Shown: positions 6,010 through 12,661 of the stretch, in pieces
How positions within the stretch are numbered: the stretch's first letter is position 1
How the letters are laid out: every line of letters begins with the position of its first letter
Origin: an uncultured Acetatifactor sp.
GTDB lineage: Bacteria > Bacillota > Clostridia > Lachnospirales > Lachnospiraceae
NCBI RefSeq assembly: GCF_910585425.1
Contig: NZ_CAJUCP010000034.1
Span: 40,647 to 56,438, forward strand
DNA length: 15,792 nucleotides
Reading direction: 5' to 3'
The notes under the pieces: model-generated
Told to the model about the DNA's origin: nothing
Seen by the model: only the letters and a program-made list of their open reading frames with translations
Databases searched by the model: none
Translations under genes and position numbers: made by a program

Positions 6010-9000
6010 CTATTCGCTCTCCTCCTGGGATGCCCGCATGGCCCGGAACTTCTCCTCCAGGGATTCCTTCAGCGCGAGCTTCGCCTCTCTGATCTCCATG
6101 CCGCCCTGTCCGAAGTAGAGTTTCAGGAAGGTGGTATTGTGGAAGGATGGATTCAGGACAATCTCCTCCGTCCTCCACTCTGTGTCCTCCCCTGTGAGGG
6201 AGATGGTCTTCAGGATCTGCTTGTCCTGGGACAATGTGAGCGGCACCTGGGCCAGGCTCCCCTGCCCTGCCACCCTGCAGGTCAGCTCCAGCCTGTAGAA
6301 GCCCCGCTCTTTGACGCTCAGTTCAAAGGTGACGCTGCTGCCCTTTCCTGTGGGAATCTCCTCCACCGGCAGGCTGCATCCCGCCGCCTCCACCGGAATC
6401 CGCACCAGCTCCCCGAAGCTCTCCATCTCCTGGGCCGCCACCGCTGCCAGTCGCCTGTCCAGCTCGCTCTCCCTGCCCTCCATGCGCTGGTAGGCGGGGG
6501 TGGTCAGCAGATAGCGGCAGATATTGGCTGCGCTGCGCAGGTACTCTGCCCTGGTGACGCGTCCCGCTTTCAGGCTCTCCATGGAATTGTCCTTCTGGGA
6601 GTTCTCGCCCGCGTTGGCCGTGACCATGAACAGGTCGTTCTGGGCCCGCACCATGGCGGCCACGTTCTCCGTCCTCCCGGACTTGCCCTCGTCGTTGGCC
6701 TTGGCCCACCAGTCGGTCATGACGATGCCCGTGTAGCCCCACTGGCCCCGCAATATGGTGGTGAGCATGTCATAATTGGCCGCGGACCAGAAGCCGTTGA
6801 TGGGATTGTAGGAGGTCATGATGGAGTAGGCGCCTCCCTCCTTCACCGCGATTTCAAAGCCCTTCAGGTACAGCTCCCGCAGCGCCCGCTCGGACACCAC
6901 CGCCTCCACCGTGTGGCGGTTGAATTCCTGGCTGTTGCAGGCGAAGTGCTTGATGGTGCCGGTGACATTGTAGCGGCCCATGGCCCGGAGCTGGGCTGCC
7001 GCCATCTTCCCCGTCACAAAGGGGTCTTCGCTGAAATACTCGAAGTTGCGCCCGTTCAGGGGGTTCCTGTGGAGGTTGATGCCGGGGCCCAGCAAAGTGT
7101 CTATCTTGTTCTTGCGCAACTCCAGCGCCTCCCACTCGAACAGCTCCTCGGACAGGGCCTCATTGAAGGTTGCCCCAAGGCATGCGCCGTTCGGCATGGC
7201 GAAGGCGATGCTGCCGCAGTCCATGCGGATGCCGCTGGGGCCGTCGGCGCAGCAGGCGATGGGGATGCCGAATTCCTGCAGTCTCTCCGTGACGCCGCCG
7301 AAGGCTCCCGCCGTGCCGGCCGTCACCTTGGGAGAGCACATGCCCTCGCCCCGGACCATGCAGGCCAGGTCTTCATCGGAAAGCTGGGCCAGGAAGTCCT
7401 CCATGGATACCTTTCCCGCCTCCACGTCGGACAGGCGATAGCCTTTGTCGCCGGTGCAGGCAAAGCACTCTCCGCTCCCTGCCGCAGAGAGACTGTCCTC
7501 TGTCCTGCCGGAAGCGTCCGGCTGGCCTGTCCCGGGAGCGCCGCTTCCCTCCACGGCATCGGAAGCGTCTGCGCTGCCCGCCTTTGTCCGGGCCATCTGC
7601 GCCAGCCTGTCCGCCCTGCGCTGTCCGGGGGCTACGGTGCGCAGGGGCGCTGCCTCGTAGGTCACCTGGAAGCTGCCGTCAGCACAGACCTGCGGCTTCA
7701 TGCGCTCGAAGGCCGTCACGGGCGCACAGGCTTCCTCCAGGGTTTCTATTACAACAGCGTCTTCTACATTCGCTTTTCCCGCCACAGAGGCGCTGCGCAC
7801 GTCCGTGCCCACGTAGAATACGTACTCTCCCGCCTCCAGCACCCAGCAGGATTTATGTCCCGTGGCCCCGCTGTCGTCATAGGACGCAAGCGCATGCCCC
7901 AGCACGGCGATCTCCAACGTCTGGCTCTCGCCGGGGGCAAGCTCCTTGGTCTTTGCGAAGCCGCAGAGGCTCCTGGCCGGTTTTCCCAGCGCTCCCTGGG
8001 GCGCCTGGCAGTAGACCTGGGCCACCTCTTTCCCGGCTGCGGCCCCTGTATTGGTGACTTTGACCCGAAGCCTTACCTGGGCGGCAGCCGTCCCGCATTC
8101 CCGGCAGCCCTGCCCCGCTGCCTGACTGCCGCCGCAGAATCCGCCAGTCACGCTCCCCTCCTCCATCCAGGCCTCCAGGGCGAAGGTGGTGTAGGAGAGC
8201 CCGAAGCCGAAGGGATAGAGCACCTTGTCTCTGGCAAAGGTCTCGAAGTAGCGGTAGCCTATGTAGATATCCTCCTGGTAGAGGTTCCTCTTCTCATCGC
8301 CGTGGTTGCCGGTGGACGGATAGTCCGCTATGTCCCCGGCGATGGTGTCCGTCAGCTTCCCGGAAGGGGATACCGCGCCGGACAGCACGTCCAGCACGCC
8401 GTTGCCGCCCTCCTGGCCTCCCTGCCATACGTACAGCACAGACGAAGGCCGGTAGCTCTCCACCCATTTCATGTCTATGATATTGCCTACGTTGAGGAGC
8501 ACCACCGTGCGCCGGAAGGCCCCGCAGACTAAGCGCAGCATGTCCTCCTCGTCCGCTGTCAGCAGGTAGCTCCCCGCCTCCGCCTTGTTGTCCTGATCCT
8601 CCCCGGCAGTCCTGGCGATAATTATGACAGCCGTGTCGGATTCCTCGGCCGCCTCCTGCACCAGCTCCCCGGTGAGGGGCATCTCTTTCTGGAACCAGGG
8701 CTCTCCGGCCCAGCCCGCGCCTGCGTCAAAGGGGTTCTCCTTCAGCCATTCCCGGTAGGCGGCGGCAAGCTTCTCGTTCAGCACGAAGCTGCTCTCCTCC
8801 AGCGCCTCCCGGATGCCCGTCACATAGCTGGTGTTCACCATGCCGCCGGAGCCTGTGCCGCTCTTATAGTAGTTGAACTGCCCTCTGCCGAACAGGGCGA
8901 TCCGCTCTCCCTCTCTCAGGGGAAGCACGCCGCCCTCGTTGCGCAGCATGACAGTCCCTTCCGCCACCACGGCCCTGGCCGTCCGGGCGTACTGTTTGAT

Positions 9001-9021
9001 GTCAAATGTGTCGTGTCCCAT
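6010..9021 (-). CDS. glycoside hydrolase family 3 protein, domain-permuted beta-glucosidase-like
   Basis: 1003 aa, no signal peptide, so cytoplasmic. The GH3 C-terminal-type alpha/beta domain comes first (about 1-275: TVMLRNEGGVLPL at the start, LYPFGFGLSYTTFAL at the end). A fibronectin III-like domain follows (about 310-415: KVTNTGAAAGKEVAQVYC). Then comes a low-complexity linker (about 475-525), and only then the TIM-barrel domain (about 530-800). The barrel carries GPGINLHRNPLNGRNFEYFS, KHFACNSQE (K691, H692) and the nucleophile D770 in GIVMTDWW. A beta-rich tail of about 150 residues ends the protein. The order is reversed relative to most GH3 enzymes; reversed forms are known from Butyrivibrio and Ruminococcus. 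The acid/base residue cannot be assigned by eye. AAAGGAG (9028-9034) sets the ATG at 9021; the longer frame to 9147 lacks a ribosome site. Probably splits imported beta-glucosides; exact linkage unknown. Confidence 0.93.
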   Translation of the reverse strand: MGHDTFDIKQYARTARAVVAEGTVMLRNEGGVLPLREGERIALFGRGQFNYYKSGTGSGGMVNTSYVTGIREALEESSFVLNEKLAAAYREWLKENPFDAGAGWAGEPWFQKEMPLTGELVQEAAEESDTAVIIIARTAGEDQDNKAEAGSYLLTADEEDMLRLVCGAFRRTVVLLNVGNIIDMKWVESYRPSSVLYVWQGGQEGGNGVLDVLSGAVSPSGKLTDTIAGDIADYPSTGNHGDEKRNLYQEDIYIGYRYFETFARDKVLYPFGFGLSYTTFALEAWMEEGSVTGGFCGGSQAAGQGCRECGTAAAQVRLRVKVTNTGAAAGKEVAQVYCQAPQGALGKPARSLCGFAKTKELAPGESQTLEIAVLGHALASYDDSGATGHKSCWVLEAGEYVFYVGTDVRSASVAGKANVEDAVVIETLEEACAPVTAFERMKPQVCADGSFQVTYEAAPLRTVAPGQRRADRLAQMARTKAGSADASDAVEGSGAPGTGQPDASGRTEDSLSAAGSGECFACTGDKGYRLSDVEAGKVSMEDFLAQLSDEDLACMVRGEGMCSPKVTAGTAGAFGGVTERLQEFGIPIACCADGPSGIRMDCGSIAFAMPNGACLGATFNEALSEELFEWEALELRKNKIDTLLGPGINLHRNPLNGRNFEYFSEDPFVTGKMAAAQLRAMGRYNVTGTIKHFACNSQEFNRHTVEAVVSERALRELYLKGFEIAVKEGGAYSIMTSYNPINGFWSAANYDMLTTILRGQWGYTGIVMTDWWAKANDEGKSGRTENVAAMVRAQNDLFMVTANAGENSQKDNSMESLKAGRVTRAEYLRSAANICRYLLTTPAYQRMEGRESELDRRLAAVAAQEMESFGELVRIPVEAAGCSLPVEEIPTGKGSSVTFELSVKERGFYRLELTCRVAGQGSLAQVPLTLSQDKQILKTISLTGEDTEWRTEEIVLNPSFHNTTFLKLYFGQGGMEIREAKLALKESLEEKFRAMRASQEESE

Positions 9022-9064
9022 TTTCTGCTCCTTTCCTGGGTATCTGTTTATTTTGGAATTCATA

Positions 9065-9116
9065 CTCACAAGCGAGGAAATCTGCCGCGAAGTCCCCTGC
9101 AGCTTTCGCTCGTGAG
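9065..9116 (-). other. stem-loop in the leader of the GH3 gene
   Basis: Minus-strand arms CTCACGAGCG (9116-9107) and CGCTTGTGAG (9074-9065) pair over ten positions with one G-T wobble, around a 32-nt loop. It lies 44 nt before the GH3 start codon and clear of its ribosome site. No T tract follows, so it is not a terminator. It may stabilise the leader or separate it from the broken gene upstream. Confidence 0.4.
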
Positions 9117-9140
9117 TCGGGATGCAATGAAGAAGAGCTT

Positions 9141-9398
9141 TCACCAATGCAGCCGGTACTTTCCGGTTGCGCTCTGAAAGTCCCAGCGCAGATATTACCT
9201 GTTTTTGGGGTCTGGTTCTATTTTCCCTGTGGGGGACGTCGGCGTCAGCTTCAGTAGCTGCCGCTTTTTCCTGTCCAGCAGATTCACCTCCACGGTTCCT
9301 TTCGACAGTTGGGCTTCAAGGGTAAACTCATAGGAAATCACATCTGCCCTGTAGGCATTTTTGCCTGGACGTAATACGAACACAACGGCGGATTTCAA
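9141..9398 (-). pseudogene. small beta-strand-rich protein gene interrupted by one in-frame TAA
   Basis: From a TTG start at 9398, with AAAGGGG four bases upstream and a promoter just before it, 67 codons read KSAVVFVLRPGKNAYRADVI and onward to EPDPKNR, then TAA (9192-9194). The same frame continues without another stop for 17 codons, YLRWDFQSATGKYRLHW, to TGA (9141-9143). Alternating hydrophobic/aromatic residues continue smoothly across the TAA, as expected of one beta-sandwich domain of about 85 residues in which a Tyr codon (TAC or TAT) became TAA. Elsewhere in the window TAA ends genes normally (126-128, 2845-2847), so a changed code is unlikely. I do not know the function. It precedes GH3 on the same strand by 119 nt and might share its transcript. 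Alternatives are a genuine 67-aa protein or a sequencing error. Confidence 0.55.
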
Positions 9399-9411
9399 AA
9401 ATCCCCTTTCT

Positions 9412-9440
9412 ATTATATACCATCCAGGCCTGCCGCGCAA
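9412..9440 (-). promoter_or_regulatory. promoter of the small interrupted gene, possibly also of GH3
   Basis: Minus-strand TTGCGC (9440-9435), 17-bp spacer, perfect TATAAT (9417-9412). It lies only 13 nt before the TTG start, so the leader would be very short or the start lies elsewhere. No better promoter was found directly ahead of the GH3 gene, so this may serve both. Confidence 0.5.
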
Positions 9441-9469
9441 TTGCGGCAGATGTACTTATTTCGGCCTGG
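9424..9469. repeat. nested inverted repeats upstream of the small interrupted gene
   Basis: Outer arms CCAGGCC (9424-9430) and GGCCTGG (9463-9469) enclose inner arms CTGCCGC (9430-9436) and GCGGCAG (9443-9449), sharing one base. The group covers the -35 box of the promoter at 9412-9440. It could be an operator or the 3' hairpin of the lipoprotein message, although no T tract follows on the minus strand. The rest of 9470-9591 holds only a further small hairpin (GATGCC 9565-9570 with GGCATC 9578-9583) after the lipoprotein stop; I see no gene there. Confidence 0.4.
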
Positions 9470-9591
9470 TCTATCATTTCTTATCTTTTTTTCGTTTACA
9501 CCACAGGGCGGCCCTCTGCGTTGGCAGCAGACTTCCCACTGCGGGCCCGGGCACAGGCAGACGTGATGCCGCTGTCAGGCATCCGAAGCGC

Positions 9592-10647
9592 TCAGTTCAG
9601 AGTGAAATACGCATAAAGCACATAGTTATCGTAATCTCCCGCCCCCCGGAAGTCCGTGACGCCTTTCCGGATCCGGTACTCCCCCGGCGCCAGCTCCCCG
9701 TACAGCCATTCCCAGTTCAACTCCCGCCTTGTGGTGCCGTCCGGGGAAATCGTATATGCAATGTCATTAAATCCATAGTCCCCCTCCACCGCGATGGGCG
9801 CTTCCTCCCATTCGCCATCCTTTTTCACCTCTATGGCAAAATCGTCCCCGTCCTCCAGTTGCCCGGTGGGGGCCTCTTTATTATACTGGTTGTAGCAGAG
9901 CATGGCCCCTGTGGAAGAGATTCCCTCCAGGAAAAGATGCAGGCCTATCCTTTCATTTTCCGATTCATTCTGATAGATATAGGCGCCGCCCTCCCGCACA
10001 TCCGGGTCAAAGGTGAAAGTCTCCAGAATCTCCATCACGGCCTCCTCATTTCCCTCCCACCATCCTTCCACCGAGCAGGTCTGAGCCACCACATCCCTCA
10101 TGGGCTCTTTAAAGCCGATGAAATCCCAGTACGTATGGCCGTCGTAGGTGCCCTTCCAGGCCGGGTGGCCTGCCACCGTCACCTCCTCCTGGGAAAGCCC
10201 TGTGCCGCACACGCCGAAAGACCGTATATAGGCAATCTCCACAAATCCGATATCCGCGTCCTCCGGGAAAAAGCATATCCCGTAGTCGCCAATGAGCAGG
10301 CTGTCGCTGTCCATGGGGCAGAGCTCATACTTCCAACCCTCCGGCACCGTCAGGGAAATCGCGCCGAAAGGGCCGCCCTGGGTCACCGTAGTCCCTGTAG
10401 CGGCTGCGGGAGATTCTGCCGGGGTCTCCCCATCGTTTCCCTCATCTTCCGTTTCCTGCGATGGTTTGTCCGGCGCTTCTCCATTGTTCCGGGTGGCGGA
10501 TGCATCCAGGGTGTTTTCCCCGCCATCTTCCGGCGCAGCCTCCACCCCGGCGCCATTTCCCACTGCAGCGCCTTCCTCCTGCCCGCAGCCGCCAAGTGCC
10601 GCCATTACCGCCAGGCATCCCACCAGAGCCAATCCTCTTTTCTTCAT
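9592..10647 (-). CDS. lipoprotein with C-terminal bacterial Ig-like domain, function unknown
   Basis: 351 aa. Signal peptide MKKRGLALVGCLAVMAALGG with lipobox L18-G-G-C21, so it is anchored to the outer face of the membrane. Residues about 22-95 are an acidic, Gly/Ala/Thr-rich spacer. Residues about 95-225 form an alpha/beta domain (SLTVPEGWKYEL through EILETFTFDP) that I cannot name beyond resemblance to Firmicutes surface proteins with a PEGW motif. The last 110 residues (IGLHLFLEGISSTGAMLCYN onward, with LNWEWLYGELAPGEYRIRK and YAYFTLN) match the Ig-like domain found at the C-terminus of many clostridial lipoproteins. The chosen ATG follows AAAGGAG (10659-10665) at 11 nt; the longer frame to 10797 would place the signal peptide internally. 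No enzyme motif is visible; a ligand- or peptide-binding surface role is a guess. Confidence 0.88.
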   Translation of the reverse strand: MKKRGLALVGCLAVMAALGGCGQEEGAAVGNGAGVEAAPEDGGENTLDASATRNNGEAPDKPSQETEDEGNDGETPAESPAAATGTTVTQGGPFGAISLTVPEGWKYELCPMDSDSLLIGDYGICFFPEDADIGFVEIAYIRSFGVCGTGLSQEEVTVAGHPAWKGTYDGHTYWDFIGFKEPMRDVVAQTCSVEGWWEGNEEAVMEILETFTFDPDVREGGAYIYQNESENERIGLHLFLEGISSTGAMLCYNQYNKEAPTGQLEDGDDFAIEVKKDGEWEEAPIAVEGDYGFNDIAYTISPDGTTRRELNWEWLYGELAPGEYRIRKGVTDFRGAGDYDNYVLYAYFTLN

Positions 10648-10698
10648 GCTTCTTTCGTCTCCTTTCCCTGCACATCTCTTATACTGCAGACCGTCAGG

Positions 10699-10748
10699 AT
10701 TTACAGTGATGCCCCCCGGGAAAGTACCTGGCTGGTTGTACTGTAAAT
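10699..10748 (-). repeat. 9-bp inverted repeat in the lipoprotein gene leader
   Basis: ATTTACAGT (10699-10707) and ACTGTAAAT (10740-10748) are perfect inverted copies separated by 32 nt, lying 51-101 nt upstream of the lipoprotein ATG. They could be two half-sites of an operator or, in RNA, a stem with a C/G-rich loop. ACTGTAAA also occurs once in the ABC operon promoter (3857-3864, minus strand), which may be chance. Confidence 0.4.
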
Positions 10749-10761
10749 TTAACCTGTGCGC

Positions 10762-10790
10762 AGTATATATGCTTATCTGAATAGACGAAA
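10762..10790 (-). promoter_or_regulatory. possible promoter of the lipoprotein gene
   Basis: A TATACT (-10, 10767-10762) lies 114 nt before the ATG, with only a poor -35 (TTTCGT, 10790-10785) 17 bp upstream. It is the best candidate in the 191-nt gap between the ATPase stop and the lipoprotein start. No clear terminator for the upstream ATPase gene is visible in this gap. Confidence 0.3.
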
Positions 10791-10838
10791 GACGCACCGA
10801 AAAGTTCCCCGGCGGACCCCAGGCTATCTCCCTGCCGT

Positions 10839-12503
10839 CTACACCAATGCCTCTACCAGCAGCCTGTCTCCCAGGACAATCTCTTTTACGCCCACTTCCT
10901 TATTCTTGTTAAAGCAGAAGCTGAGCATGTATCCCTTTTTTAGATGAAAGTAATCCAGGTAGGCCGATAGCTGCCGTTCACCTCTCTCGTGATAGGCATT
11001 TCCCCGCCAGATTTTCAGCTCTACCACAAACTGCTCTCCCAGGTAATCAATCACCAGATCCGTCCTTTCCCGATTGCGGGTCCGGGCCTCCACATAGCAG
11101 TTCCCCACTCCATTGATGATCGGCTTCAGAAACAGCATGAAATAACGTCTCCCTGCTTCCTCCAGAAAGGTCTCGTCCGCATCCCCGTACAGCGCGTCAA
11201 AGCTTTCCACAAACCGCTCAAGCACCCGTCTGACGTTCAGATGTCCGTTCACGACAAACTGATTCTTATCCAACAGTCCGGCATCGTACATCCTGCTGCT
11301 CACGTATTCCTCCGACAGGAACAGATTATAGAGCACTGTCTCAAAAATCCGGTTGGAGATGACTGCCTTTCCCTCCACATTTTTGAGAAAGCCGAACATC
11401 TCTGCCACTTCAATCGCCTGATTCAGGGCGGTGTAAGGAATGGGCCTGCCGGTAAACAGAAGCTCGTACAGCACGGCCTTTAATTCCGGATAATCCTCCA
11501 GCTTATTCGCCAGGGACTCATACAGCAGGTTCTTTTCCTCCAGCAGGATCTTCAGCGCATCCATGAATCCCGCCTTCGTCCATGCCTGGCTTTTGTCGGT
11601 GGGCATCCCCACCCCCTCGTCCATGAACATACAAAGACGGGACACCAGATACGGGTATCCGGAAGTGTAATCATAAATCAACTGGGACATCTCCCGGATA
11701 TCCATGCCAGTATGCCAGTCCGCTTCATAATTTTCAAGCATCCCCTCAATATCGCTCACGGAAAAGCTCATATCCACCCGGAAATCCGCCGCAATATCAA
11801 ATGGTGCCCGCACCATTTGATCCCACGGGCAGTCGCCAAGTGAAAACTTGTTTCCACTTGGCTCGTTGCTTTCGTGAGTATTCCATGGGCTATTGGTTTT
11901 ATGCTCCCCATCCTGGCGGATTTTGCGCTTCAGGTTGCGGACATCATAAACCCCTGCGAGAATCACGGACTGAAAGGTGGGGATTTCATCCCGCTCCAGG
12001 TAATGTGCCCGCAACTGCGCCAGGAAATCCAGGAAAACCTGGTTGTTCGTGGCCGTGTCCACCTCGTCTATCATCAGAACCACCGGCTTGTCCGACTGGG
12101 CGCACCAATCTGTAAAGCAATCGAATAAATCCGCCATTCGGGCGCTTTCACAGGCGGAATCCGCCAATCGGTCCATTTCTTCTTTTATGCTATCTGGAAT
12201 ATCCTTCCTGTATCGAATCCTTTTTCCGAACTCCCGCGCCAATGCTCTCACAAAGGAAGCCCCACTGACAAATTCATCTGACCCTATTGTCTGAAAATCT
12301 AGCCTGATGACTGCGTAATCATCTCGCAGTCCGTCTGCCAGAGCGCGCAGCGTAGTCGTCTTCCCATACTGCCTTGCCCTGTTAATGGAAAAATACTGTC
12401 CGGCATCCACCATTTTCCGGATTTTCGTAACCCTGTCTCTCAAATCCACCATGTAATGCCTGTCCGGTCTGCAGGTTCCGGTCACATTGAATGTTTTGCC
12501 CAT
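10839..12503 (-). CDS. AAA-ATPase-like protein with C-terminal PD-(D/E)XK nuclease-like domain
   Basis: 554 aa. The N-terminal half matches the AAA-ATPase-like family (PF09820 type): a Walker A variant RARQYGKTTT with K48 and T49, whose first glycine is absent as is normal in this family, and a Walker B VVLMIDEVD with D146 and E147. A mostly helical middle follows (about 215-400). The C-terminal 130 residues match the associated PD-(D/E)XK nuclease-like domain (PF08011 type), with D482 in RTDLVIDY and E495-L-K497 in VVELKIW. All key residues are present, so both activities are possible, though family members have no settled function. AAGGGGGAG (12509-12517) precedes the ATG at 12503; the frame to 12554 lacks a ribosome site. 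It seems a stand-alone gene with its own promoter. Such genes are numerous and often horizontally spread in gut anaerobes; a role in defence is speculative. Confidence 0.9.
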   Translation of the reverse strand: MGKTFNVTGTCRPDRHYMVDLRDRVTKIRKMVDAGQYFSINRARQYGKTTTLRALADGLRDDYAVIRLDFQTIGSDEFVSGASFVRALAREFGKRIRYRKDIPDSIKEEMDRLADSACESARMADLFDCFTDWCAQSDKPVVLMIDEVDTATNNQVFLDFLAQLRAHYLERDEIPTFQSVILAGVYDVRNLKRKIRQDGEHKTNSPWNTHESNEPSGNKFSLGDCPWDQMVRAPFDIAADFRVDMSFSVSDIEGMLENYEADWHTGMDIREMSQLIYDYTSGYPYLVSRLCMFMDEGVGMPTDKSQAWTKAGFMDALKILLEEKNLLYESLANKLEDYPELKAVLYELLFTGRPIPYTALNQAIEVAEMFGFLKNVEGKAVISNRIFETVLYNLFLSEEYVSSRMYDAGLLDKNQFVVNGHLNVRRVLERFVESFDALYGDADETFLEEAGRRYFMLFLKPIINGVGNCYVEARTRNRERTDLVIDYLGEQFVVELKIWRGNAYHERGERQLSAYLDYFHLKKGYMLSFCFNKNKEVGVKEIVLGDRLLVEALV

Positions 12504-12600
12504 TTCCGCTCCCCCTTGCTCCTGTCTTTTTCCCTTACAACCAAACCATGCCATCGAAGCAGCCGCCCGTCAAGAGATACCGGGGGCGCCTCTCCTTTCC

Positions 12601-12629
12601 ATTGTAGCATCCGCGGCCCGAAACTACAA
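12601..12629 (-). promoter_or_regulatory. promoter of the AAA-ATPase/nuclease gene
   Basis: Minus-strand TTGTAG (12629-12624), 17-bp spacer, TACAAT (12606-12601, one mismatch to consensus). It starts immediately after the hairpin at the end of the MerR-methyltransferase gene and leaves a leader of about 90 nt. Confidence 0.5.
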
Positions 12630-12631
12630 GC

Positions 12632-12661
12632 GCAGGCCCTGACGAAATCGTCAGAGCCTGC
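12632..12661 (-). terminator. terminator-like hairpin overlapping the stop codon of the MerR-methyltransferase gene
   Basis: GCAGGC and CTGACGA (12632-12645) pair with TCGTCAG and GCCTGC (12648-12661), with one mismatch. The TGA stop (12651-12653) is inside the stem. What follows on the minus strand is GCTTGTAGTTT, only weakly T-rich, so termination may be partial. A terminating ribosome would melt the stem, so its action may depend on translation. Confidence 0.5.

Noticed and set aside
5971..8532. 853-codon open frame on the plus strand opposite the GH3 gene
   Set aside because: It mirrors the GC-rich codon pattern of GH3, has no ribosome site or recognisable domain, and its protein is full of His, Gly, Arg and Leu as expected of an antisense shadow. 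The same holds for long plus-strand frames at 624-1931, 1960-2823, 9361-10746, 12456-13730 and 14783-15595.
9022..9147. Longer GH3 start with 42 extra residues
   Set aside because: The extra residues are not GH3-like and no ribosome site precedes the upstream start, while AAAGGAG sits 6 nt before the ATG at 9021. The extension also runs over the tail of the interrupted small gene.
9192..9194. Stop-codon reassignment or a recoding signal at the TAA
   Set aside because: Other genes in the window end normally at TAA, and no tell-tale stem-loop or special context follows the codon; a plain nonsense mutation is simpler.
9455..9573. A 5' extension of the small interrupted gene into the upstream gap
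   Set aside because: Reading upstream on the minus strand gives no longer frame with a signal peptide or a good ribosome site; the only frame there (about 30 codons from an ATG near 9583) is Arg/Ala/Ser-rich and ends before the promoter.
10648..10797. Longer lipoprotein start with 50 extra residues
   Set aside because: It would bury the signal peptide and lipobox inside the protein; the ATG at 10647 has its own ribosome site.
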